From positions 2,205,501 to 2,269,500 of the forward strand of contig CP107199.1 of assembly GCA_025758065.1 (NCBI GenBank): a stretch of 64,000 nt of DNA. Direction: 5' to 3'. Every line of letters starts with the position of its first letter. Position 1 is the stretch's first letter. The notes beneath the pieces were generated by a model, which was given only the letters and a program-made list of their open reading frames with translations, was not told the origin of the DNA and did not search any database. Source of the DNA: Lachnospiraceae bacterium (GTDB lineage Bacteria; Bacillota; Clostridia; Lachnospirales; Lachnospiraceae). Shown in pieces: positions 57,540 through 64,000 of the stretch. The translations under genes were made by a program, and so were the position numbers.

Positions 57540-58421
57540 ATGGCAGATTATGTGATCAGGGCAACTGCAGCAGATGGTCAGATCCGTGCTTTTGCGGCAA
57601 CTACCAGAGATCTGACTGAGACTGCAAGACAGGCTCATAATACAAGTCCTGTGGCAACAGCGGCACTTGGAAGATTAATGACGGCAGCTGTGATGATGGG
57701 CTATGACATGAAGGGAGAAGATGACCTGCTTACTTTAAAGATACAGGGGGATGGTCCTATTGGAGGACTGGTCGTTACCGCTGATTCCAAAGGAGAGGTA
57801 AAAGGCTATGCCTTTAATCCGGGAGTAATGCTTCCGCCAAACGACAAGGGAAAACTGGATGTAGGCGGTGCTTTAGGTATAGGTGTTTTAAGCGTGATCA
57901 AGGATATTGGCTTAAAGGAGCCTTATGTGGGACAGACCATTCTGGTATCAGGAGAGATCGCAGAGGATCTTACCTATTATTATGCAACTTCCGAGCAGAC
58001 CCCTTCTTCTGTTGCACTGGGGGTTCTGATGAATAAGGATAATACAGTTCGTCAGGCAGGCGGATTTATCATCCAGCTGATGCCGGGGGCTTCGGAGGCA
58101 GTTATTTCTGCTCTGGAAAAGAAAATCGGAGAGATCCACTCTATTACTACATTATTAGATGTGGAAAATACACCAGAGACTATTTTGCAGTATATTTTAG
58201 GGGATTTAGGACTGGAGATCAATGAAAAACTTCCTGCTAAGTTTACATGTAACTGCAATAAGAGCCGTATTGAGAGAGCACTGATCAGTGTTGGAAAGAA
58301 AGATATCCAGGAAATGATCGATGACGGTAAACCCATTGAGGTGAACTGCCATTTCTGCAACAAGAATTATACCTTTGATGTAGATGAATTAAAGGATATT
58401 CTGGAAAAGGCAAGAGGATAG
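57540..58421 (+). CDS. hslO: Redox-regulated chaperone Hsp33
   Basis: This 293-residue protein starts DYVIRATAADGQIRAFAATTRDLTETARQ and has GGLVVTADSKGEVKGYAFNP, then the C-terminal zinc site CNC (FTCNCNKSRIERAL) and CHFC (VNCHFCNKNYTF). Oxidation of these cysteines releases zinc and turns on holdase activity. AAAAGGAG stands before the start. A (GAATAA)4 repeat begins at its stop codon. Confidence 0.97.
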   Translation: MADYVIRATAADGQIRAFAATTRDLTETARQAHNTSPVATAALGRLMTAAVMMGYDMKGEDDLLTLKIQGDGPIGGLVVTADSKGEVKGYAFNPGVMLPPNDKGKLDVGGALGIGVLSVIKDIGLKEPYVGQTILVSGEIAEDLTYYYATSEQTPSSVALGVLMNKDNTVRQAGGFIIQLMPGASEAVISALEKKIGEIHSITTLLDVENTPETILQYILGDLGLEINEKLPAKFTCNCNKSRIERALISVGKKDIQEMIDDGKPIEVNCHFCNKNYTFDVDELKDILEKARG

Positions 58422-58444
58422 AATAAGAATAAGAATAAGAATAA
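58421..58444 (+). repeat. Hexanucleotide microsatellite (GAATAA)4
   Basis: Four perfect GAATAA units start on the last base of the hslO stop codon. Length change would not alter the protein. Confidence 0.85.
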
Positions 58445-58477
58445 GACAGAGCGGCCAGGAAGATAAAAGAGAGCACA

Positions 58478-58507
58478 AAAGGAGCCAGTCATATGACTGG
58501 CTCCTTT
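58478..58507. terminator. Bidirectional terminator between hslO and csp
   Basis: AAAGGAGCCAGTC and GACTGGCTCCTTT form a perfect stem around the central ATAT. Confidence 0.85.
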
Positions 58508-58593
58508 GTAATCATTTGAAATTCACGTATAACTTACTTCAACTATCTATCAAATTGATATATGTTTGAAAAAGGTACACTGTTGTTCATTGA

Positions 58594-58791
58594 TTATAAT
58601 TTGGTTACGTTAGTAGCCTGAGGTCCCTTAGCACCATTTACTACGTCGAACTCAACTTCTGCGCCTTCGTCTAAAGACTTGAAGCCTTCCATGTTCAGAC
58701 CTGAGTAGTGTACGAATACATCGTTACCCTGCTCGTCAGAAATGAATCCGTAACCCTTCTGGTTGTTGAACCACTTAACTGTACCTTTCAT
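58594..58791 (-). CDS. Cold-shock protein (CspA family)
   Basis: The 65-residue protein [21 protein letters not shown]... has RNP1 (KGYGFI) and RNP2 (VFVHYS) and the full OB-fold length of CspA proteins, which bind single-stranded RNA. The ATG at 58791 has GGAGG 8 bp upstream on the minus strand; the longer open frame to 59010 covers its promoter and leader and is not coding. Confidence 0.96.
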   Translation of the reverse strand: MKGTVKWFNNQKGYGFISDEQGNDVFVHYSGLNMEGFKSLDEGAEVEFDVVNGAKGPQATNVTKL

Positions 58792-58852
58792 TACGATACC
58801 TCCAAAAAATATAAAAAAATGTTGAGTTGCAAGTAATTTCGCAACTGTGATT

Positions 58853-58881
58853 AGAATATCACAAATTAATGGTCGTGTCAA
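58853..58881 (-). promoter_or_regulatory. Promoter of the cold-shock gene
   Basis: On the minus strand, TTGACA (58881-58876), an exact 17-bp spacer and TATTCT (58858-58853), about 60 bp before the start codon. Confidence 0.85.
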
Positions 58882-59003
58882 ACCTTTTGTTCTTAAGAAA
58901 ATAAGTATTGAGAGTGGGGAAAAGTTCTGGTACAATGAGGCATGGAAAAAATTCGGGAGTGTCGGCGACACACAACAACTGTTTTCAGGTATGGTGATGT
59001 ACT

Positions 59004-59031
59004 GGTACATTATTTATGAAACGATGTACTA
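59004..59031. repeat. Dispersed short repeat (GTACAGTTATTTACG family), diverged copy
   Basis: GGTACATTATTTATG followed by AAACGATGTACTA; the second half is identical to the right arm end of the foldback at 61033-61195. Confidence 0.6.
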
Positions 59032-59084
59032 TCAGGTGACATGTCCCCTGACTGGGAGCTTTATAAAATAGAGAGGATTTAGAA

Positions 59085-59660
59085 ATGTCCGAAAATGAAA
59101 TGAAAATACCGAAAATAAAGCTGGGTAATATGATCAAACATTTCTGTACTATTACCAGACACCGGCTGCTGGTGTGTAAACACTGCTTTAAGCTGGGATT
59201 ATACTGGCAGGGGCTGACACATGACCTGTCAAAGTACAGTCCGGAGGAATTCTGGACTGGAGTCCGCTATTACCAGGGGGATCGAAGCCCCAATGCGGCA
59301 GAGCGTGAGGTGATCGGTTTTTCTAAAGCATGGCTTCATCACAAGGGGCGCAACAAGCACCATTTTGAATATTGGATCGATGTTTCATTGAATAAAGAAG
59401 AAGGTCTGGTAGGAAATAAGATGCCTGTGTGTTATGTAGCAGAAATGCTGTGTGACAGGATCGCAGCTTGTGAGGTGTACAGGGGGAAGAATTATACCAG
59501 TGGAGCACCTATGGAATATTACGAATTTACAAAGAAATACATTACCATTCATCCGGAGACCAGGGCATTGTTGGAAAAGCTCCTTACGATCCTGAAAGAC
59601 GAAGGAGAAGATGCAGCTTATGCCTATATCCGTAAGCTGTTAAAAAAGGGAAGCTATTAA
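59085..59660 (+). CDS. DUF5662-like protein (HD-like histidine/aspartate motifs)
   Basis: This 191-residue soluble protein has histidines and acidic residues arranged like a metal site: KHFCTITRHRLLVCKHC, GLTHDLSKYSPEEFW, AWLHHKGRNKHHFEYWID and EMLCDRIAACEVY. The HDLSK and HHxxNxHH features fit DUF5662, an uncharacterised family perhaps related to HD hydrolases. AGAGAGGATTTAG precedes the start. A strong terminator follows 59642-59681. No activity is claimed. Confidence 0.75.
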   Translation: MSENEMKIPKIKLGNMIKHFCTITRHRLLVCKHCFKLGLYWQGLTHDLSKYSPEEFWTGVRYYQGDRSPNAAEREVIGFSKAWLHHKGRNKHHFEYWIDVSLNKEEGLVGNKMPVCYVAEMLCDRIAACEVYRGKNYTSGAPMEYYEFTKKYITIHPETRALLEKLLTILKDEGEDAAYAYIRKLLKKGSY

Positions 59661-59681
59661 ATAAAACTGCTTCCCTTTTTT
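59642..59681 (+). terminator. Terminator after the DUF5662-like gene
   Basis: AAAAAAGGGAAGC pairs with GCTTCCCTTTTTT, with a 14-nt loop. Confidence 0.9.
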
Positions 59682-59684
59682 GCA

Positions 59685-59717
59685 GGATGTCCTCCTGGAG
59701 TCTTTCCGGGAGAACAG
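59685..59717. repeat. Diverged member of the GATGTTCTCTCGGA motif family
   Basis: GGATGTCCTCCTGGAGTCTT followed by TCCGGGAGAACAG; the ends can pair as GATGTCCTCC/GGGAGAACA with mismatches. Compare 61456-61495. Confidence 0.45.
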
Positions 59718-59729
59718 TATGTTTTTTGA

Positions 59730-60158
59730 TTATTCTTCCGGAAACAGATTTTCTTCGATAATGGCAACAGCATCACAGATGCAGTCAGGACATGCACGAA
59801 GGACTTTTCCTGTATCTACACCCTTTAATTCACGGCATACAATGGTGGAGTTTTTCTCCTTAAAAGCTGCGATGCAGGCTTTGGCTGCTTTGTAAGAAGT
59901 GCCCTTGGAGTTAGGCTTTTCCAGGTCTGCAGTGCTGATCTTTAAGCCGGCTAAAACAGCTGCTGCGGAAATAGCACCACAGGTTCCTTCCATGCTGCCC
60001 ATTCCAAGGCCAAGACCCTCAGTTACTTTAAAAAGTGTTTCCGGGTCAATATCTACCTTATCTAAAAATGCGAAAGCTACAGACTGGGCGCAGTTATAAG
60101 CCTTGTTGTGACAGGCAATAGCTCTTTCAGCTCTGGATTCTTTTGTGATCTCTGACAT
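59730..60158 (-). CDS. C_GCAxxG_C_C family (putative redox-active) protein
   Basis: This 142-residue protein has spaced cysteines typical of the family: KAYNCAQSVAFAF, the central GMGSMEGTCGAISAAAVLAGL, TIVCRELKG, and the closing RACPDCICDAVAIIEE. Such proteins may carry a metal or Fe-S centre and often travel with redox genes. The ATG at 60158 has AAGGAGAATAT upstream on the minus strand; the longer frame to 60506 is not coding. It is 44 bp downstream of the YwaF-like gene, possibly co-transcribed. Confidence 0.88.
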   Translation of the reverse strand: MSEITKESRAERAIACHNKAYNCAQSVAFAFLDKVDIDPETLFKVTEGLGLGMGSMEGTCGAISAAAVLAGLKISTADLEKPNSKGTSYKAAKACIAAFKEKNSTIVCRELKGVDTGKVLRACPDCICDAVAIIEENLFPEE

Positions 60159-60202
60159 AATTATATTCTCCTTAAAATTATTATGTGACTCTAGGAGCAC
60201 AT

Positions 60203-60943
60203 TTATCTTATTTTCAGCTTCAGGCAGATCATATGGATAATGAAACCGCCAAGAAGCACGCTGGTAAGATAAAGGCAGTTTCCCAAAATGGTGCCGGTCA
60301 CCAGGGAAATCTGGTGAAATACGATCTGGCCATTTGGATAATAGGGACTGATGTAAAACATGTCCGCATTTCCGTATGGATGTGATAGTACATTTATGAC
60401 TGTGGCAATGGCTGTGCAGATAAGAAACAGGAGGAGTGGCCGTCCACTTTTGCCATGGTTGTAAAATGCACATGTAAGTCCCATAAAGATCAGGATAAAA
60501 TGCCATAAAAAACCATGAACAGTAAGGGTTATATAAGGGTGCATCAGTCCGCTTGGCTCAGCCAGTGCCATGATCCCGCCAAGAAGTCCGAAATCCTGGA
60601 TAAAGCTGTAAAAACTGTTTTTCAGCTTAGAGGGGACAAAGGGGATCCCAAGCCCCAGATACATGGGAATGCTGCACAGCTGGAATGGAAAATACCACCA
60701 GTCGTAATGGCCGTTATTTTCTATATAATAAATAAAAAGCTGTTTGTATGTTTCTGTCAGCGCCAGTATCAGGCTGCATAAAAACAGCAGTAAGTCGGTT
60801 TGCCTGCTCTCTTTTGAGGCAAGCCTTCTGGCAAGAAGGATGCTTGTGCTTACACCAAAGAAAGTAAATATCAGGTGAAAGGGGCCATAAGGCGCTGGCG
60901 GTTTCATGGCCCAGGCAGTTGCCTGTAAAAATGACTGTACCAT
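60203..60943 (-). CDS. YwaF/TIGR02206-family integral membrane protein
   Basis: The 246-residue protein has about six or seven hydrophobic helices and family features YGPFHLIFTFFGVSTSILLARRL, WWYFPFQLCSIPMYL, and HGFLWHFILIFMGL. The family is widespread and uncharacterised. The start at 60943 (MVQSFLQAT) follows AGAGGTGG; a longer frame to 60988 is unlikely. Confidence 0.85.
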   Translation of the reverse strand: MVQSFLQATAWAMKPPAPYGPFHLIFTFFGVSTSILLARRLASKESRQTDLLLFLCSLILALTETYKQLFIYYIENNGHYDWWYFPFQLCSIPMYLGLGIPFVPSKLKNSFYSFIQDFGLLGGIMALAEPSGLMHPYITLTVHGFLWHFILIFMGLTCAFYNHGKSGRPLLLFLICTAIATVINVLSHPYGNADMFYISPYYPNGQIVFHQISLVTGTILGNCLYLTSVLLGGFIIHMICLKLKIR

Positions 60944-61032
60944 GTAAAAGACCACCTCTAAATGGGAGATTGTAGGTTCACACACCACCGGCCATCAGGC
61001 TTTTTTCCTGTTTTTGCAGGTGATCTGTTCGC

Positions 61033-61195
61033 TAGTACATCGTTTCGTAAATAACTGTACTAATCACGTAGGATGCGGATTTGAGTGTGCAGGTCTAAAA
61101 ACGCAGGCGTAGCGGGCTACGCTGAGGCTTTTAGGCCTGTGCAATCAGATTCGCAGACAAGTGAGTGGTATAGTTATTTCGAAAACGATGTACTA
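61033..61195. repeat. 163-bp foldback element 1
   Basis: TAGTACATCGTTT (61033-61045) pairs with AAACGATGTACTA (61183-61195), then AAATAACT with AGTTATTT. Inner stems include GCAGGTCTAAAA with TTTTAGGCCTGTGC and a GCGTAG-CGGG-CTACGC tip. The arms are symmetrical about 61114. It lies in a 530-bp gap without genes. Confidence 0.8.
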
Positions 61196-61349
61196 GTATA
61201 ATCCACGATAATTACCGATCCATTACACGCAGGATAAATTTTCATGTGCAAGGAAGCTGAATGAGGCGATGCCGGTAGCATCGTCGATTGAAGCTGACGC
61301 GGCAGATGGAAATTTAGACAAGTGAAAGGGGTATTGTGGATTATACTAG
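61193..61349. repeat. 157-bp foldback element 2, abutting element 1
   Basis: CTAGTATAATCCAC (61193-61206) pairs perfectly with GTGGATTATACTAG (61336-61349). Inner arms TAAATTTTCAT and ATGGAAATTTA pair, with a GATGC-CGGTA-GCATC hairpin at the tip. It shares three bases (CTA) with element 1. The bases 61350-61455 show nothing I can name. Confidence 0.8.
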
Positions 61350-61455
61350 GGATTATATAACATTTCAGGTGTATTGTCCATGCTGTGTATAAGTTGTGTA
61401 TAAAAAGAAACATATCTGTACAAGTTATGAAGGAGATATAAATGCAGAGGCATAT

Positions 61456-61495
61456 GATGTCCTCTCGGAATCTTTCATGCATCTGGGAGAACATC
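61456..61495. repeat. 40-bp hairpin element of the GATGTTCTCTCGGA family
   Basis: GATGTCCTCTCGGAATCTTT begins the element and GGGAGAACATC ends it; the ends pair with two mismatches. It stands 23 bp before a start codon. Confidence 0.55.
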
Positions 61496-61517
61496 AATAA
61501 TAGCAGGAGGACGTGAA

Positions 61518-61952
61518 ATGACAGGGATCGTAACAGCACTTCTTTCAGGGGCATTGATGAGTATACAGGGAGTGTTTAATACAGGTGTGACGAAACAGAC
61601 CAGTGTGTGGGTGGCTGCAGGCTGGGTTCAGGCAACAGCCCTGATCGCATGTGCGGTGGTCTGGTTTTTTACAGGAAGGCCACCGGTGCGGGGATTGTTT
61701 TCTGTATCACCGGTATATCTGCTTTCCGGCGGTCTGATGGGAGCCGGGATCACATTTACAGTAATACGCAGTATGCAGGCGTTGGGACCGGCCCAGACAG
61801 CCCTTCTTATTGTAGTAGCCCAGATCATTACTGCATATTTGATCGAATTGCTGGGGCTTTTTGGCACAGAGAAAATGCCTTTTGCCTGGCATAAGCTGTT
61901 TGGAGCAGCAGTTGCAGTGGCCGGGATTTTTATTTTCCAGCGAAAATGTTAG
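61518..61952 (+). CDS. DMT-type transporter of the YdcZ (DUF606) family
   Basis: This 144-residue protein has five hydrophobic segments. The beginning MTGIVTALLSGALMSIQGVFNTGV and the GPAQTALLIVVAQIITAYLIELLGLF segment fit YdcZ-type half-size DMT transporters, which probably act as dimers. The length is normal for the family. AGGAGG lies 8 bp before the start. The substrate is unknown. Confidence 0.85.
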   Translation: MTGIVTALLSGALMSIQGVFNTGVTKQTSVWVAAGWVQATALIACAVVWFFTGRPPVRGLFSVSPVYLLSGGLMGAGITFTVIRSMQALGPAQTALLIVVAQIITAYLIELLGLFGTEKMPFAWHKLFGAAVAVAGIFIFQRKC

Positions 61953-62031
61953 ATTTACTGCTTGTATTTACTGGGGCTTTCCGATAGAATAATAATAGCA
62001 GGCTGAGATGGTATTCCATGGAGGAATATCA

Positions 62032-62682
62032 TTGAAAAGATTAGAAAAAATAGTATCCTTAAAGATGAAAATACTGTTGGCTGTGGCTTTTGCTGCAGCT
62101 GTGTTTGTCTGTGGAGGCTGTAAAAAGGCCGGTGAGGATGAGATCTTTCTGGAAACAGTGGCTGAAAGCTGTGACGGGACGGATCCTCATAAGCAGCAGG
62201 TGGACCAGGGACCGGATATTTCTGAAACAGAAAAAGAGGAACCTGTTTATGTTCATGTATGCGGTCAGGTAAAGCAGCCGGGAGTTTATTCTTTAAAAAA
62301 AGGAAGCAGATTGTATGAAGCCATTGATATGGCTGGCGGCATTACAGAAAAAGGTGTCAGTGATGCACTGAATCTGGCACTTGTGCTGGAAGATGGGATG
62401 CGTATCATGGTTCCGGATGAGGAACAGGCAAGGCAGTGGATGGAAACCGGGAAGATTTCCGGTGGGATACCTGAAACACCGGAAAAAGGTGGTAAGGTTG
62501 ATCTGAACAGGGCCAGCGTAGAGGAACTGATGACTCTTTCGGGAATCGGTCAGTCGCGGGCAGAGGCGATCGTGCGTTACCGGGAAGAGATCGGGGATTT
62601 TCAGGCCATTGAAGATGTGATGAAAGTATCCGGTATCAAGGAAAATGCATTTAATAAGATAAAAGATAATATAACCGTATAG
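62032..62682 (+). CDS. comEA: ComEA-family DNA-binding lipoprotein with SLBB and helix-hairpin-helix domains
   Basis: The 216-residue protein has an N-terminal signal peptide with a lipobox-like VCGGC (about residue 27), a SLBB domain (VYVHVCGQVKQPGVYSLKKGSRLYEAI) and two C-terminal HhH motifs (VDLNRASVEELMTLSGIGQSRAEAIVRYREEIG and VSGIKENAFNKIKD). ComEA binds incoming DNA at the membrane in competence. The TTG at 62032 was chosen for GGAGG 7 bp upstream; an ATG at 62065 is the alternative. No comEC/comEB is in this window. Confidence 0.88.
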   Translation: MKRLEKIVSLKMKILLAVAFAAAVFVCGGCKKAGEDEIFLETVAESCDGTDPHKQQVDQGPDISETEKEEPVYVHVCGQVKQPGVYSLKKGSRLYEAIDMAGGITEKGVSDALNLALVLEDGMRIMVPDEEQARQWMETGKISGGIPETPEKGGKVDLNRASVEELMTLSGIGQSRAEAIVRYREEIGDFQAIEDVMKVSGIKENAFNKIKDNITV

Positions 62683-62750
62683 CATACCTGAGGTCATCTG
62701 ATGTACTGGTGTGCTATAGGAAAATGATAGAAGATAAGGGGAGCTTTGAA

Positions 62751-63455
62751 ATGGCACGGGTATTAGTAGTAGATGATGAAAAGCTGATCGTAAAAGGCAT
62801 ACGGTTCAGTCTGGAGCAGGATGGTTATGAGGTAGACTGCGCTTATGACGGGGAAGAGGCCATTGAGATGGCTAAAAAAACGGAATATGATATTGTGCTG
62901 TTAGATGTAATGCTTCCAAAGCATGACGGCTTTGAGGTATGCCAGGCAATCCGGGAATTTTCTGATATGCCGGTGATCATGCTGACTGCAAAGGGCGGCG
63001 ATATGGATAAGATCCTGGGACTGGAATATGGTGCCGATGATTATATCAGCAAGCCTTTTAATATATTGGAGGTAAAAGCACGCATCCGTGCCATTATCCG
63101 CCGCAGTATGAAAGCAAAACGCCATAAAAAGGAGGAACCGGCTGACAAGTACATTGGTGCAGGTGATCTGAAGATGGATACAGAAGGAAGGCGGGTATTT
63201 ATCGGCGAAAAAGAGATCAATCTTACAGCTAAAGAATTTGACCTGTTAGAGCTCCTGGTACGTAATCCTAATAAGGTATACAGCCGCGAAGCGCTTCTTA
63301 ATTATGTATGGGGAAATAAAGCCATGGACAGCGGTGATGTGAGAACTGTTGATGTGCATGTAAGAAGATTAAGGGAAAAAGTGGAGCCGGTACCAAGTGA
63401 CCCTAAATTTGTACATACAAAATGGGGCATTGGCTATTACTTTGCTGCAAAATAA
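62751..63455 (+). CDS. OmpR-family response regulator
   Basis: The 234-residue protein has a receiver domain (about 1-120) with acidic pair DDE, phosphoacceptor in IVLLDVMLP and conserved lysine in ADDYISKPF. A winged-helix domain follows (about 130-234) with LTAKEFDLLELLVRNPNKVYSREALLNYVWG and VDVHVRRLREKVE. It is close in style to WalR/PhoP. The ATG at 62751 has AGGGGAG upstream. No histidine kinase gene is adjacent; rlmH follows 24 bp later. The partner and targets are unknown. Confidence 0.93.
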   Translation: MARVLVVDDEKLIVKGIRFSLEQDGYEVDCAYDGEEAIEMAKKTEYDIVLLDVMLPKHDGFEVCQAIREFSDMPVIMLTAKGGDMDKILGLEYGADDYISKPFNILEVKARIRAIIRRSMKAKRHKKEEPADKYIGAGDLKMDTEGRRVFIGEKEINLTAKEFDLLELLVRNPNKVYSREALLNYVWGNKAMDSGDVRTVDVHVRRLREKVEPVPSDPKFVHTKWGIGYYFAAK

Positions 63456-63479
63456 TAAAAAAACCAGGGATGAAATTTC

Positions 63480-63959
63480 GTGAAAATAACATTAATTACA
63501 GTAGGAAAGATAAAAGAACGTTTTTTTGAGGATGCCATTGCAGAATACAGCAAGCGGCTAAGCAGATATTGTAAGTTGGAGATCATCCAGGTGGCAGATG
63601 AGAAGACGCCGGATGGTGCCAGTGAAAATGTGGAGCGGCAGATCAAAGAAAAAGAAGGACAGAGGATACTGGCCCAGATCAGGGAAGGCGCTTATGTGAT
63701 AGCACTTGCCATTGAGGGAAAGATGCTTTCCAGTGAAGAACTTGCAGGAAAGATGCAGAAGCTGGGTGTGGAAGGAAAAGGACATCTGGTATTTGTCATC
63801 GGCGGATCATTAGGACTTTCAAAGGAGGTTATGGACCGGGCGGATCATGCCCTTAGTTTTTCAAAAATGACTTTTCCGCACCAGCTGATGCGGGTAATTC
63901 TTTTAGAGCAGATCTACAGAGGCTTCAGGATCATAGCAGGAGAACCGTATCATAAGTAA
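63480..63959 (+). CDS. rlmH: 23S rRNA pseudouridine-1915 N3-methyltransferase
   Basis: This 159-residue SPOUT methyltransferase has [27 protein letters not shown] at the start and the knot segments [20 protein letters not shown] and [23 protein letters not shown], ending EPYHK as in all RlmH. It methylates the pseudouridine in helix 69 on assembled ribosomes. The start is GTG at 63480. Confidence 0.97.
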   Translation: MKITLITVGKIKERFFEDAIAEYSKRLSRYCKLEIIQVADEKTPDGASENVERQIKEKEGQRILAQIREGAYVIALAIEGKMLSSEELAGKMQKLGVEGKGHLVFVIGGSLGLSKEVMDRADHALSFSKMTFPHQLMRVILLEQIYRGFRIIAGEPYHK

Positions 63960-63971
63960 AGGCTGATCGCA

Positions 63972-64000
63972 GCTGCCAGAGGGAAGATAATTCTGGCAGC
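63972..64000 (+). terminator. Probable terminator after rlmH, cut by the window edge
   Basis: GCTGCCAGA and TTCTGGCAGC pair; any T-tract lies outside the window. Confidence 0.6.

Noticed and set aside
59730..60506. Long form of the C_GCAxxG_C_C protein
   Set aside because: The upstream part overlaps the YwaF-like gene on the same strand in another frame and has no family similarity; the ATG at 60158 has a good ribosome site.
1..64000. tRNA, rRNA or prophage genes
   Set aside because: I saw no tRNA cloverleaf with conserved arms, no rRNA signature and no phage structural or integrase gene.

Overview
The window looks like chromosome of a low-to-moderate GC Firmicute, most likely a gut Lachnospiraceae. 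The reasons are clostridial Shine-Dalgarno spacing, LPXTG-type surface proteins, a GGGtGRT/Fe-S scaffold pair, a DUF4317-like protein, an amadori-product (frl-like) sugar locus and strongly clostridial protein sequences. No rRNA, tRNA, CRISPR array or prophage was seen. All family names come from reading the proteins; no database search was run.

Layout. (1) 1-8.8 kb: the end of a TRAP transporter gene, an IS relic that now supplies a terminator, a PrpR-type sigma-54 activator broken by a frameshift, and a sigma-54-promoted operon. The operon encodes a C-S lyase/aminotransferase, an AbgT transporter, an M24 peptidase and a CoA-disulfide reductase-rhodanese, and ends in a strong terminator. (2) 8.9-13.6 kb: two paralogous AEC carriers set among foldback elements and a 189-bp structured direct repeat, then a tRNA-dihydrouridine synthase and greA. 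(3) 13.7-16 kb: a SARP/BTAD-type regulator and a convergent RloA-like ATPase. (4) 16.3-36.7 kb: a plastic surface-protein island. It holds two paralogous giant LPKTG-anchored proteins, each about 2,380-2,400 residues when repaired. One is split by an IS4-family element with a clean 10-bp target duplication, the other by a one-base G-tract frameshift. Between them lie tandemly duplicated Rpn-type nuclease genes (one frameshifted) and an IS1634-like element flanked by 54-bp direct repeats that copy the promoter of the second surface gene.

(5) 36.9-40.4 kb: a purE-purM-purN-purD operon. (6) 40.5-43.4 kb: a fused HTH/AAA/PD-(D/E)XK protein and an inositol monophosphatase. (7) 43.5-51.8 kb: a probable fructosamine (Amadori product) locus. 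It has an FrlB-like deglycase on the plus strand and, on the minus strand, a PHP phosphoesterase, a sugar ABC transporter, a GntR/UTRA regulator, an FrlD-like kinase and an FrlC-like epimerase, with a perfect 18-bp palindrome at the transporter promoter. (8) 51.8-64 kb: a drug/metabolite-transporter remnant, a DUF4317-like protein, an aspartate dehydrogenase-like protein, the GGGtGRT/Fe-S scaffold pair and housekeeping genes (SEC-C protein, methyltransferase, hslO, csp, DUF5662-like, C_GCAxxG_C_C protein, YwaF-like, YdcZ-like, comEA, response regulator, rlmH).

The most interesting material is non-coding or organisational. Several foldback elements of about 140-170 bp, two dispersed short motif families and a 189-bp repeat conserve nested stems. 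The two giant surface genes share a promoter design of direct repeats at 11-12 bp spacing ahead of an extended -10, next to a SARP-type regulator whose family binds such repeats. The sigma-54 operon is a candidate undescribed pathway for peptide/thioether or cysteine-conjugate catabolism.
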